Positions 20,972 through 31,678 of a stretch of 64,000 bases of DNA are shown here, one piece after another. The stretch is from Podospora pseudocomata (lineage: Eukaryota; Ascomycota; Sordariomycetes; Sordariales; Podosporaceae), in assembly GCF_035222375.1 (NCBI RefSeq), contig NW_026946365.1, forward strand, positions 1,674,001-1,738,000, read 5' to 3'. Below the pieces are notes generated by a model. That model was not told the DNA's origin. It saw only the letters and a list, made by a program, of their open reading frames with translations, and searched no databases. How positions within the stretch are numbered: the stretch's first letter is position 1; the number at the start of each line of letters is the position of its first letter. A program made the position numbers and the translations under genes.

Positions 20972-22851
20972 CTTATTCATAGTTTGCTTCTCTTGAAAAC
21001 TATAAGCTAATTTCAAACGCCGCAATGATAGTTATTTTCGGATAATGCTGAAAATAACATGACCAGTAAGGAGGGTGGAGTGCGACTTGTTATTGCGACA
21101 CCCCATGAGCGAGTCCGGAAACGGCAAAAGGTTTCCCTCGACCGTGAAGAACAAGAAATAAAGAAAAGTAAGAAGAGGAATTCATAATGGGGAAAGATAA
21201 CTTACATGCTTGCTGGACACCGCCAGCAGGAAGATTACCCAGCGCGAGGCGGGGAGGAGTTGCTGATAGGTCACGAAACTTTGCATCGTCCTCTTTGGCT
21301 TCTATTTCTTGGGCGTTCAGTGTGCTGGTGCTGTTGCTGTTGCTGTTGCAATTCCTATCTCTTGAGAATTCAACTTGCTGGCGCAATGAGAACACCTGCC
21401 AGCCCTAGGACTACCCCCAGAACCACCCGGAGAGCGCTGAACCCACCTACCCTTTTTACCACTTAGAAGCGTAATGGACTTCCTCACCTATCCACCGTCC
21501 TGGTAATTGTGAACAAGCACCGCCAGCTCATTTGAAACTTATTCCCCAATTCCCACCTGACACTCAGTCACTATTAGCGCGTTAATTCGATATCCTGCAA
21601 AACCCCCGAATCCGATTGTCCATCTCGCTCAGAAAATCAAAGAATCAACAACCAAAAGCCAGCATTTCCAACCCGTCGACTGCAACCACGCCATCACTCA
21701 CCTGTCAACCCTCTGCTATCCACACGGACATCGAAATCGAGACTTTCATCATCTCTATCGCCATCTCCGTCCCCAAAAAATATCACACACCGAAGCAATA
21801 ACCGTCGATTACGATCCCGACCGCAAACCTCACCCCCAGCATTCCAAACCCGACGACGATCTCAACACTACTCGCCAGAAGCACCCCTTGATCGACATCG
21901 CTAACGAAGAGGTATCAGTATCATTGCCACCTCTACCATCATCACCTCTACCACCCTCTTTCCCCTTCCCGGCCGACCCTGCTGCCTAGGTAGATATCTC
22001 CCTTACAACCAACGCCACCCCCGCAGCCACATCCCTGGCCCTCATCATCTACATACAACGCGAACTCCACCACAGCATCTACCTCTACTCGCCGCCCGCG
22101 TAGGAGGGGGAGGAAGGAATATCCAAAAAAGGAGAGGCCTGATTCCCCCGCCAACGTCAATCCGCGCAGTCGCTGGTCCCCCTTTCCCGTGCGCGCACGG
22201 TCGCTTGGCTGGCCTATACGTTCACAAGATCCCAAGCATCGCGAAGGGGGTGTTATGGTGATGAAGGGGGGTTTTTTTCTTTCTATTTTTTTGCGGAAAA
22301 TATGCGAAAATGACACTGTTTTTGGGAGTTGCCTTGTGGAACATGGATTTTACGCGGGAAAAGCAGGGGTTGCAGCACCCCTTTTTCGTGCATATGCAGA
22401 GGATCGTGAAGCAAACAAATCAGGGGTTGCTTTTGCTTGGGAACTTGAGAAGATCGAGATATATCATTTCTGGTCATAAAAACACAGGGAAATGCTCTTT
22501 TGACGGGAAATCGTTGGAAACATTGAAATTGACGGATTTATCGTCTGTTTTTCGTTGCAAAAATGCCGTTTTCGTAGAATTTTCATGATTTTATATGCTG
22601 TCAAATTATCAATATCAAGCGCTGGTCTCTCAGCCTCTCCAAAACGCGCTCTCAGCACTTAAATGCGCTCTCAATACCAAAACGCGCTTCCAATCCGTCA
22701 GACGTTGTCAGTGCCCCTGAAACTTGATTCACCGCCCTCCCCACCCGCCATCACCTGTCAAGATCTCAGCTGCCCCAAAACCGCTGTCATTTGTACACAG
22801 TATGTAATATCTTGCCCCGTTACGTAGGTACACTCCCCACGGCAGTCGTCC
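20972..22851. other. Intergenic region, no supported gene
   Basis: Small open frames are present but lack any domain. The 3' flank of the metallophosphatase lies at the right end. A short 20-bp tandem repeat is annotated at 22641-22700. Confidence 0.45.
22641..22700 (+). repeat. Three 20-bp tandem units around ACGCGCT
   Basis: The blocks AAAACGCGCTCTCA, AAATGCGCTCTCAA and AACGCGCTTCCAAT begin at 22641, 22661 and 22681, an exact 20-bp period with divergent tails. Confidence 0.7.
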
Positions 22852-25197
22852 TCAGCCCTGCATGGGCGCCACGACCTTCCCCCCATCGACAATAATCAGC
22901 TCGTCAATCTTCTTGCCCACATCCTCCCCCCATTCTGACCTCTTCCACGTCGTAATCCTCGCCTCGTTGGTGTTGAAATCGAATATCCTGATCTTTCGGT
23001 GAAACCCACCGTAACCGGCGTACCCGCCAAAGCCAGTCGCGCCAGCGTAGCACATCCACAATGCGGGCTTGGGCTGCTGGCCCTCGGCGTTGATGGATTT
23101 CAGGCCGCAGTACTCGTTCACGTGGTCACTGCCAAAGCGGGTTAGCACCAACTAACCTTGTTACCGTGGTAGGTTCAAGGCTGGAACAAGGCGGAACGGC
23201 TGTTCGGACGGGGTGGGCCGTGGAGCTGAGCGCTTGGCGAAACCTCACGAGCACAGGCTCCGGACCCAGTGACCCAGAACGCCTTGGGCATGCAAGCCTC
23301 AGGCTGGACTGGAGAGAGGCTGGGCCACGCGTCAACAGAGCCGCCAACTGCCCATGAATGGCTTAACTGGATATGGAGGACACGCCATCACTCAACGACA
23401 GAGCCACCAACTATCCATTAGAGACTTCAGACTGGTCATGGATGCGCCACACCAGTTGATACGACAGAGCCCACCAGCTGGCCACGAAAGACCGACCCAA
23501 ACTGACAGTGAAAGACACCTCGCCAGTTGAGGACAGGGCCCACCAGCTGGCCACCCAAGACCTAAATCGGCCATGAAAGATAACCGTACCACTCGGCATG
23601 GTCCATCTCACACCTCGCCCTCCCCAAGCCCAACCCATCCCTCTTCCAGCAAGCCAACACATCAAATGAACAAGGTATCACTTACTGCCCACAACTAACC
23701 ATCATCACCCCCTCCTCAACCAACGCCCCGTAGAACCCCGAATTATACGCCGGCGCCGTACTCGCCTCCCTCATCCACTCCCCCACAATCGTCAGATTCA
23801 TATCCCTATACTCCGGAATCGGAATATGAATAAACGCAACATCCATATGATGCTTCCTGTACTCCTTATGCGCCTTCTTCAACCCCTTCGCCGTCTGCCG
23901 AAACCAATCGATCTGGTTCTGCTTCAACCAGTCATACCCATGGTACTTCCTCTCGTTCGGACTATACGCGTGCGTGTCAAGCAGATAGACCGTGATGGCT
24001 GAATGCCCCGAGCTCCCCTGTGCGAGCACTTCGATGTAATAGTTCCCCACACCGTCGACATCCACTGGTCCGGCTTTGGAGAGGGAATACGGCAACGCCT
24101 CGATCAGCTCCATCTGCGCAGCCCTCGACATCGACCCCTCGTCGTCGTGGTTGCCAAAGATGGAAACATACGGGATCTTGTGCTTGATCAACAGCTGGGC
24201 GTACTTGAAGATGGCCGACTGCGTGTCGGGCGACGTCTCCCCGTTAACCTGATCCCCCGACAGCACCACCAGATCAGGCCTTTCTTCTTCGATAACCCTC
24301 TCGATAAAATCAATCGTCCTCGTGTCCGCCTCGCACTTGCCCCCATGCTTCTCATCCCACCCACCAGGCAGGCTATCCCTGCACTTCCCCACCCCCGTCG
24401 AAAAGTGAATATCAGCCAACTGCATGATTTTATACCGTCCATTATCCTTCACCCGCGGCACAGGCTTGGTGATCTCGACCGGCGCCCCCCTCCGAACAGT
24501 GATGTGTGCAGCATGGAACTTCCTCCCTCCGTCGAGAAGCAAAGCCGTCGAACCAGTCAGCATCCACCCGGCCCTCGCCTCGATGGCATCGTCCCCGAAA
24601 AGAACATCAACCGCCGTGACGGCCGATTTCGAGTCTGATACCCCCCGTTTGGAGGAGCGCTTGATCCAGAGGCCGCCAGGACGGGACTCCCACTTCTCTT
24701 CCGAGTCTGAGTTCTCGGACGACTTGGAAGGGTTGAGTCTCCCGACTGTTACGTCGATGACGACCTTGTCTTCTGAGGTCAACTCCTCTTCTCGCTTACG
24801 CTGGACGTGAAGGTAGGCGCTGCTGAGCACCGACTGTTTGAGATACAAATCCTTCTCTACCCTGTGCCATTTTTTGGGATCAAGCTTGCAGCTTGAGAAG
24901 GGGTTTAGAGAGGAGCAAGTGGTGAGGGTGATGTCCGTGATGACGGAGCCGTGGTGGTGCGTGGGGAGATAGGTGTGGATTGCGTTTGGCAAGACGCGGT
25001 AGTGCCGGTCAAGGAAGAAGATGACGATGAAGGTGAAGATGGCGGCGGTGGAAGTTTGGACTATTGTCCGGACCTGGGAGAGGGGGTTAGCGGCGGGTCG
25101 GCAAGCCGGTGGTAGGACGTGTATGCAGGGTAAATGAGATCACACCCAAGCTAGGCAGAGAACAAGAGAGAAGAGCACATACAATTCGTCGTGTCAT
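22852..25197 (-). CDS. Calcineurin-like metallophosphoesterase, Dcr2/Sia1 type, membrane-anchored
   Basis: Exons 25197-25183, 25073-23686 and 23128-22852 give 1680 nt and 559 residues. The five-codon first exon (MTRRI) precedes a 109-bp intron (GTATGT...CCCAG). A single hydrophobic segment follows (AAIFTFIVIFFLDRHYRV), implying a type II membrane anchor, and most of the protein lies on the other side. Metallophosphatase motifs are present in order: LADIHFSTG, LSGDQVNGE, FGNHDDEG, FIHIPIPEY and a split GHDH. The last motif is interrupted by a 557-bp phase-2 intron: exon 2 ends in CG + CA and exon 3 supplies the final base of His, then DHVNEYC. The protein would hydrolyse phosphoesters using two metal ions. 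In yeast Dcr2 acts in cell-cycle start and unfolded-protein-response control, and a comparable role here is an inference. Confidence 0.88.
23333..23600. repeat. Degenerate ~66-bp minisatellite inside a metallophosphatase intron
   Basis: Four units begin at 23333, 23396, 23462 and 23531. They share a head of the form ACAGAGCC-CACCAGCTGGCCA and a tail near GCCAGTTGA. Spacing grows 63, 66, 69 bp. The array accounts for about half of the 557-bp intron. Confidence 0.7.
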
Positions 25198-25220
25198 TGT
25201 GGCTGTTGGATTTCTGTACT

Positions 25221-25245
25221 GAAAAAAAAAAGGAAAAAAAAAAGA

Positions 25246-25276
<31 letters not shown>

Positions 25277-25277
25277 G
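25221..25277. repeat. Poly-A/G tract in the 5' leader of the metallophosphatase
   Basis: Six A-runs of 9-10 bases are separated by single or double G. On the minus strand this is a long pyrimidine tract lying 24-80 bp upstream of the start codon, probably in the 5' UTR or core promoter. Confidence 0.9.
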
Positions 25278-27073
25278 CAAAAGCTAAAGTGTTGGAAAGG
25301 TCTCCAACTGTATCGATAGGTCTGGCCTATGGACTTGTAGACAGAGCTTCCCCCCTCCCCGTCGGGTATTATGTGTTATATACTGGATGTATCGCTTTCG
25401 TCCGTCAGATCGATCCAATATATTTCTACCTCGACGCAAAGACGAACTCGCAGGAAAAAAGATCTGGGACCGGCCGCGCAGCAGCAGCAGCGTCGTGGAG
25501 GGTGGACAGCAGCAGCAGCAGTGGTCGAGGGTCTATGCCCATCTTTCTACCATGCCGGTCGCGCCACACGCAAAGAAGAACCCTCAAGCTTTCTCTCTTC
25601 TTTTCTCTCTTTCTCTCCCTCTCTCTCTATCTCTCTCTCTGTATTTACCGATCTTGATCGTCGTCGCCGTCGCCGTCGCTCAAGGTTCGGTCTCTGTGGG
25701 TATGCCAAATGTCGAATTCGTTGGACGCAGCAAGGAGGGTGATGGACTCGCTTATTAACCAGTTGGAAATGCTCTCGAGCGCGTGTGATGCGAAGCGTAA
25801 GGGTGAGCCACGAAAGCTAAGGTCGTCGGCGTTGCAATGATAGCAATAAAGCTCTAGGTACCTCGATGGGTAGGTCGTTGAACGTGGTGCTGGCAACAGA
25901 AAAAAGTTGAGATAGGGGATGATTTGAAGTTGTCCAAGACAGGCAGGCAAGGGGCTTGAGGCGGCGGAGTGCCGGCAATCCGGGGTAAGGTGAGCAGCCG
26001 CCCCGCCAAGATCCTGGTGTTAGGTGGGGTGGGGACGGTTAAGGGGTGAAACGTTCTGGAATCTTTCTTGGAGGGACATTTGAAGACGGTAAGTACACAT
26101 CATTGGTGTAAATACGCTGGCAAATAGATAGACAATACATGAACTGAACGGTAATCCTCTCGGTAAAGATATTTTGGGTACTCGACACAACCCTGACATC
26201 AACTCTGCCCTACCCAAACTCCTGGGTCACAACCACGACCACGAGAATGTAACCAACGCTGTTTCCCCTGTGGTTGTGGTGACGTTCGGTGTGGTTGAAT
26301 GAAGGCGTAACTTAAACATGGCCGTCTGAGTGTACTCCAGAACACGAGCAAATGGCTTAAACGCCTAGTCTCTCAACAACTGATGATTCCGATGGTGTGA
26401 TCACCACCGGCCTGGCCAGCAGGAAAGATAAATATCTCTCCCGACGCACATGCAACTCCATATTCACATTAAATTCAACACACAAGTCGTTCATTTTTAA
26501 CTTGTTTCCAAAATCTTTCCTATCAATATGTACAGCCAGCTATTCAATATCTCCCTCCTCCTCTCCCATCCAATATCTCCTGCACAGCAAGTAAAGACCG
26601 ACCGGGGGTATCTCATCCTCATCTCCATCCTCTCTCTCCAACAAACAAACAAATCGCTCAAACGATGCCCAAACTAATGATACCCCCAAAAAAAATTCAT
26701 AACTCCATAACGTTCATTGTCTTCATCTCCCCTTCCTCCAATGTAATCCATCCATCCAGTGGGTGTTCCATATCATAGTGGGTGTACTCTTCCCCTCGTC
26801 GAACGTATTATCTCCAGGAAAAAAAAAAAAAACAATGTTGCCTATTAATAACCATGTATGTCCCTCCTCGCTCCTGTCGATTGTGAAGACATTTTGTCGA
26901 AGCGAAAAAGATGATGATGTCGCCGTGCTGTGTTTACCGGCCGTGAGTGATGAGAGGCGAAAATAAATGTCCAAGTTGTACAGAATAGTAAGTAAAAGAA
27001 GGGCTTGCGCCCTCTTGAGTCTTTCTCTTTGTTGTCTTTCTTATAAGTCTTCGGAAATGTTGACAGAAATGTA

Positions 27074-27106
<33 letters not shown>

Positions 27107-27148
27107 GCGTTGCTTGGTGGTAGTGTCGTAAACCTTCTCTGTGGGAGA
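25278..27148. other. Intergenic region between two minus-strand genes
   Basis: The left part is the promoter of the metallophosphatase and includes a CTCTCTCT run near 25600-25640. The right part is the 3' flank of the methyltransferase-like gene. No gene is supported. Confidence 0.5.
27074..27106 (+). repeat. (GTT)n microsatellite
   Basis: About eleven uninterrupted GTT triplets lie 43 bp downstream of the stop of the methyltransferase-like gene, within its probable 3' UTR. Confidence 0.95.
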
Positions 27149-30100
27149 TTAAATACTCGCCACCCTCGCCCTATTCCCATCCGGCACTCGTCCGTAACAC
27201 ACCATCAACTTCAAACTCGTCCCCCACTCCTCGCATTCCTTCACCAACATCCTATCCCTCCACATGCTTCCCTTCGACCCAGGCCACCCCATCCCCGGAT
27301 TGGCAACTCCCGCGCTCTCATAGCACCTAGTATACCACCACCTCCCCACCTTGGCCACCATGCTCGTGATACTCTCATCAGCGACCGGTCCCTCCTCGCT
27401 CATCAGCTCTGGCAGGCTACGTTCATCCTTCTTGTTGGTGTTGGTCTGGGTAAAGGAGACTCTTGAAGATCGGGTAGCTGGGCTTGCGACGGGGATGCCG
27501 ACTCGGCAGGTCTTGATGTCGGTGAAGCCCTTCCTGTTGATGAGACGCAGGATCAAGTCCGAGGTGGAACCAAGACTGGTGTCAGGGGTGCGGGCATGGA
27601 TCCTTTCTTTCAAACGACGAACAGCCCTCCGACCACGGTTGCCCATGTTGTTAAAGTCAACGTCGAGAATGGACAGCTCGATGAATCCGCCTGGCTTGAG
27701 AACGCGGCGGGCTTCTGAGATGATGTTGCGGTAGTGGGACTCAGGACCGGCGGCAGGGAAGCGAAATACAACTGCTGTGAAGGATTGGGCACCAAAGGGA
27801 AACTTGTCGAGATGCGAGCGGTACTGAATTTGGTGGTGGTTGGGTGGGCTTAAAGGGATGGTGGTGCTGGAGGAGGTTGAGCTGCGGTTTTGATGCTCGG
27901 CAGGCAAAGGAGCCCGAGGAGAAAGGTTGAAGAAAGTTGCGGCGGGATACGTCTCGGCAGCATAAAAAGACCAGTCGTCGTTTCCGAGGCCGTCAATCAC
28001 CAAGATGGAAGGACGTTTCAAGGAGCCAACTTCAGGAATGAGCTCGTCGCGGATGGGACTGAAAAGCACATGGCCAAAAGTGAGCCACTTGGAGACTGTC
28101 ATGGAGCCCACACGGAGGTTGACTTGAGAGGTTGGTGTGATCTCCTCAGAGCTTTGGCTACTGCAGCTGCCGGACGAGATGCGGGTCTGTTGAACTTGTG
28201 CTGGTGTGCTGTTGACTTGCGGTGCCGGCTCCGGCTTCTGAGGTTCGGCAGCCGTGGTGGGCATGTCAGCAGTGGGAATAGAGACGCAGATAGACATGCC
28301 AGTATCCAAGGCACGTCGAACTTCCTCAGCCATTTCCGTTGTGTATACACTGGAGCTAGTTTGCTCCATGCCCTGACGCAAAGCCTGCACCAAACTAGGC
28401 AGAGGCGGAGGGCTGAGAGTAGGCGACTCCAAAGCCGGCTCGATCCGTTTGGTAGCCTCTAGACGAAGTGGTTTCGGCCAGGCCTTGCCTCCAATGGCAG
28501 AGAACCTGGGGGTATCCTCCCCAAGCAGATCGTTATACTCGTCCCAAATCTCATCCTCTGCAAGCGGAGCGCTGGGGTCTGGGACAACTGCAGTGGCTTC
28601 CGCATAGTTGAAGAAGCCACCCGAGCTGCTCGAAGATGTTGTCGTGCACTGGGAGTTCTTCCGTGGCGAAAAGGAGAGGAACTCGTGATGAGAGCGATTG
28701 GGGTCGACAGGAGACAACCTCGGGATACCATAGATCAACGCTGAAATGTTGCTGATGCTCCGTTCCGTCAGCTCGTCCTGAACGAGCTCAGGCGTCAGGT
28801 CCTTGGAAGACATGGGCGCAGTGGCCATTGGTTCAACATTCTGGACAATGGATTTCACTGCTGGTGCTTGGATGCTTCGTCTGTTGAAGGGTCTCGAGAA
28901 ACTGGGAGGCGAGAGTTGTTCTGTCCTGGCGCTGACAACCTTTGGAATCCGACCAACTTGCGGGAGTCTGCTCGGTCGAGGAGGAGCCTGTCGTGGAGGC
29001 ATGGCCTGCCTCTCAGGTGGCGACATTGGTACTGCAGACATCGGCGCAGGGTTGATAGGAGAGGTGACGGTACGTTTTGGGATGATAGACGATGGAGTCA
29101 TATTCGCCTGGGGCACTGGAATTTGCGTCGAGCGTCTCTTATCTTCCGTAACCTTCACTGGCGGTTGAGCTGGCGGTGTATCTGCCCGTTTGGCTTCTCG
29201 AAGCACTTCATCAAGGTCTGGGGTTTCTGCATCCTCTGCCTCTGACGAGTCGATCAAGGTGTAGAAGGCCACAGGCTTGCTTGGAGGTGCTTCGACGGCG
29301 GCCACAGTGGGCTTCTCTAGTTCTACCTGTTTCTCCACGGCAGGTTGGCTATGGGATCGACCAAAGAAGTTCCACTTGCGGGGAGATCGAGAACGTTTTA
29401 TGAGCTTCTTGGGGCCGAGGTTGGTCGAGGTGGCCGGTTCCGTTTTGGCCTTGGCCAGGCCTACCGAGGGGTCAAAGACGGAGTCATCCGACATGATGCT
29501 GGCGTCCAAGCTGGTGAGAGAGGGTGACACAACTTGCGGCCTGGTGACGATCGGCTTAGGCAGTCTCGGAGGCTCTTGTTCTCCAGATTTGAGCCGCTGC
29601 ATAGATCTCCGGAGGGCGAGGGTAGGCTTCAACGTTTGTGCCTCGGAAACACTGCTTTCAGATGGGCGACGAGACGAAGGCGCAGGGGATGGTGTAACAC
29701 CGCGTGGAATAGGTGACGGCCACAGGGTATTGCGTGGTTGTTCGTGAGAGAACAGCGAGATTTGGGAGCTATTCCTGGACTCAAGACTGGGGCGTCGAAG
29801 AGACATGCTCTGGCTGCTCTCGGTGCGTGTCAGTTCGGCACTCGCGTTTCTGTTTTCGATAATCTCGCCCCCGGCAATGATGACGGGTGCCATCCGCTCC
29901 GCAAGAAACGAATCGCCTGGCTTGCCCTCCTGCGAGGACATGGTACCAGGTATTACACGACCAGGGAGGGTGGTGCTGCTTCTCCGACGTGCATGTCCTA
30001 ACCGCCCATAGCCCTCGTGTCCAGTGCCAGCCGCAGGTCCTTTCCTCGCCGTCTTATCCTTTTTCTCTTGCTCCTGGCTTGGCTCCGGTACTGTTCTGGT

Positions 30101-31678
30101 TCGCCGGCCAAAGAGCGTGAAGCGGCTCTTGAAGACTGATACACCAGGACTGGGTGTCCGGGTGGTCCTCCCAACTTCTGGTTTGGAAGAGGCCGGCACA
30201 TCTCCAAAGGTCGCAGCCCGAGGTGCTGGAGTAGCTTCTCGAACAGGGGGCCGCCGAGAGAGATAGCTCGGTCGATCCGGAAGAGATGACGAAGGGGGAG
30301 GTCGACTTGCAGGTCCTTGGGTCGCCAGGGCACTATGTCTTCGGTCAGACAACGAGGTAGATGATAAGTTGCTATGAACGACCGGGATAGGTTGGACCAA
30401 TGGCACTCGAAGATCCGGGGTTCCATCTCGACTGGGTCTGACAGGTGGCGTCGACTTGGGCGAAGTGACAGGCTGCGCAGCCTGGACATCTCGAGGGCGG
30501 GAATTTAATGTGGCTTTGGCGGGAGGAGGAGAGGCCGTCCGTGGTTGGCCAGCCTCGCGTGCGGGTCGAAATGGCGACTGGCCTTCATCTCGGCTACCGT
30601 TGGACTTGTGCGACGACTTTCGAGGTGGGGGGGTCGGTGGAAGCACAATCTTCTTCTTTTTCTTCTCTTTCCCATCTGCCCCTGCGCGAACTGTCGAGTT
30701 GGACGAAGACGAATTGGACAGCTCTCTTACCACCGGCAACCCCTGAGGATCAACGCTTGCACAATCTACCTCATTTGATATGCTTCCGTTCCTGCGTTTG
30801 GTGACTGGAGGTCGAGTCTGAACAAGCTCGGCCTGTCGTAGTCTGCCGGTAGATGGCGGTGCAATCCGGAACGGAGCCACGAGGCCAGGAGATTGAGAGC
30901 ACATCGACGTTGGTGTGGTGTCACGGCTGTAAGGGCCAGGCCCCGGGGATTCGGACCACCTGGTTGAGGGGCTTCCGCTAACTTGACTGCTGTTTCCCGA
31001 GAACAAAGGCGTGGGGGGGGGAAGGTCATGAGTAGCAAGTCGGTGGAGCACAACATCTCCGTATCTGTCCAGTTCCGGGTATATTGTCACTGGTTGGGCT
31101 GTGGTTTTGGCAATCTCAACCTGGTGAGCAACATGTATCTCCATCGGGCTCTGGGTGAGCTCGCGATCAAGCTGTAAGCCCGACAAGTCGGGTGAAGCCA
31201 GCGAGAATGGGTCCGAGTCTGAGGAGTTGGTCCTGGTCGACTCCTCGTGGAGATCGGAACGGTTGGCCGTGTCTTGGACCAGCCCTGAGCGTTTTCTCCG
31301 GAGAACATTTCGTGGTTTGGAGCTGGGGGCCGGAAGCCTGCTGCTGGTTATCGTCGTAGTCACAGTTGAACCTGTTAACCCCAAAGTGTTGGGGCTGCCG
31401 ATCGAAGCCCGGAAATGTGACTGTTGACCGAGACGAGAAGGCTCGAGCTGACCATCGGACGGTCGTCGATGTGAGAGAGCCATTGGCAGTCGGCTGGACA
31501 TCTTGGGTTGCGGGATGGCCCGCAACACTTCACGGCGGGCATCTGGACCTTGTTTGGTCTTCGAACTCGTGCCGGACCCTATCGTAGCCCTTGGGGTTTC
31601 CATCTGAGCTCCTGTGTTTCTGACCCCAAGATCACCTGACCGGCCAAGAGCCTTTGGCCCTGGCCTCCTTGAAGCCAT
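27149..31678 (-). CDS. Large disordered protein with C-terminal SAM-methyltransferase-like domain
   Basis: A single uninterrupted frame gives 1509 residues from the ATG at 31678 (MASRRPGPKALGRSG). The open frame extends eight codons further but without an ATG. Residues 1 to about 1170 are rich in Ser, Pro, Arg and Thr, with many PPR and SPxR motifs, and look disordered. The last 300 residues resemble a class I methyltransferase: a motif-I-like ILVIDGLGNDDWSF, then SFTAVVFRFPAAGPE and the characteristic ARRVLKPGGFIELSILDVD. The motif-I loop is not a clean GxGxG, so activity is uncertain. No substrate can be inferred. The abundant SP/TP sites suggest regulation by proline-directed kinases, which is an inference. 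Confidence 0.75.
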   Translation of the reverse strand: MASRRPGPKALGRSGDLGVRNTGAQMETPRATIGSGTSSKTKQGPDARREVLRAIPQPKMSSRLPMALSHRRPSDGQLEPSRLGQQSHFRASIGSPNTLGLTGSTVTTTITSSRLPAPSSKPRNVLRRKRSGLVQDTANRSDLHEESTRTNSSDSDPFSLASPDLSGLQLDRELTQSPMEIHVAHQVEIAKTTAQPVTIYPELDRYGDVVLHRLATHDLPPPTPLFSGNSSQVSGSPSTRWSESPGPGPYSRDTTPTSMCSQSPGLVAPFRIAPPSTGRLRQAELVQTRPPVTKRRNGSISNEVDCASVDPQGLPVVRELSNSSSSNSTVRAGADGKEKKKKKIVLPPTPPPRKSSHKSNGSRDEGQSPFRPAREAGQPRTASPPPAKATLNSRPRDVQAAQPVTSPKSTPPVRPSRDGTPDLRVPLVQPIPVVHSNLSSTSLSDRRHSALATQGPASRPPPSSSLPDRPSYLSRRPPVREATPAPRAATFGDVPASSKPEVGRTTRTPSPGVSVFKSRFTLFGRRTRTVPEPSQEQEKKDKTARKGPAAGTGHEGYGRLGHARRRSSTTLPGRVIPGTMSSQEGKPGDSFLAERMAPVIIAGGEIIENRNASAELTRTESSQSMSLRRPSLESRNSSQISLFSHEQPRNTLWPSPIPRGVTPSPAPSSRRPSESSVSEAQTLKPTLALRRSMQRLKSGEQEPPRLPKPIVTRPQVVSPSLTSLDASIMSDDSVFDPSVGLAKAKTEPATSTNLGPKKLIKRSRSPRKWNFFGRSHSQPAVEKQVELEKPTVAAVEAPPSKPVAFYTLIDSSEAEDAETPDLDEVLREAKRADTPPAQPPVKVTEDKRRSTQIPVPQANMTPSSIIPKRTVTSPINPAPMSAVPMSPPERQAMPPRQAPPRPSRLPQVGRIPKVVSARTEQLSPPSFSRPFNRRSIQAPAVKSIVQNVEPMATAPMSSKDLTPELVQDELTERSISNISALIYGIPRLSPVDPNRSHHEFLSFSPRKNSQCTTTSSSSSGGFFNYAEATAVVPDPSAPLAEDEIWDEYNDLLGEDTPRFSAIGGKAWPKPLRLEATKRIEPALESPTLSPPPLPSLVQALRQGMEQTSSSVYTTEMAEEVRRALDTGMSICVSIPTADMPTTAAEPQKPEPAPQVNSTPAQVQQTRISSGSCSSQSSEEITPTSQVNLRVGSMTVSKWLTFGHVLFSPIRDELIPEVGSLKRPSILVIDGLGNDDWSFYAAETYPAATFFNLSPRAPLPAEHQNRSSTSSSTTIPLSPPNHHQIQYRSHLDKFPFGAQSFTAVVFRFPAAGPESHYRNIISEARRVLKPGGFIELSILDVDFNNMGNRGRRAVRRLKERIHARTPDTSLGSTSDLILRLINRKGFTDIKTCRVGIPVASPATRSSRVSFTQTNTNKKDERSLPELMSEEGPVADESITSMVAKVGRWWYTRCYESAGVANPGMGWPGSKGSMWRDRMLVKECEEWGTSLKLMVCYGRVPDGNRARVASI

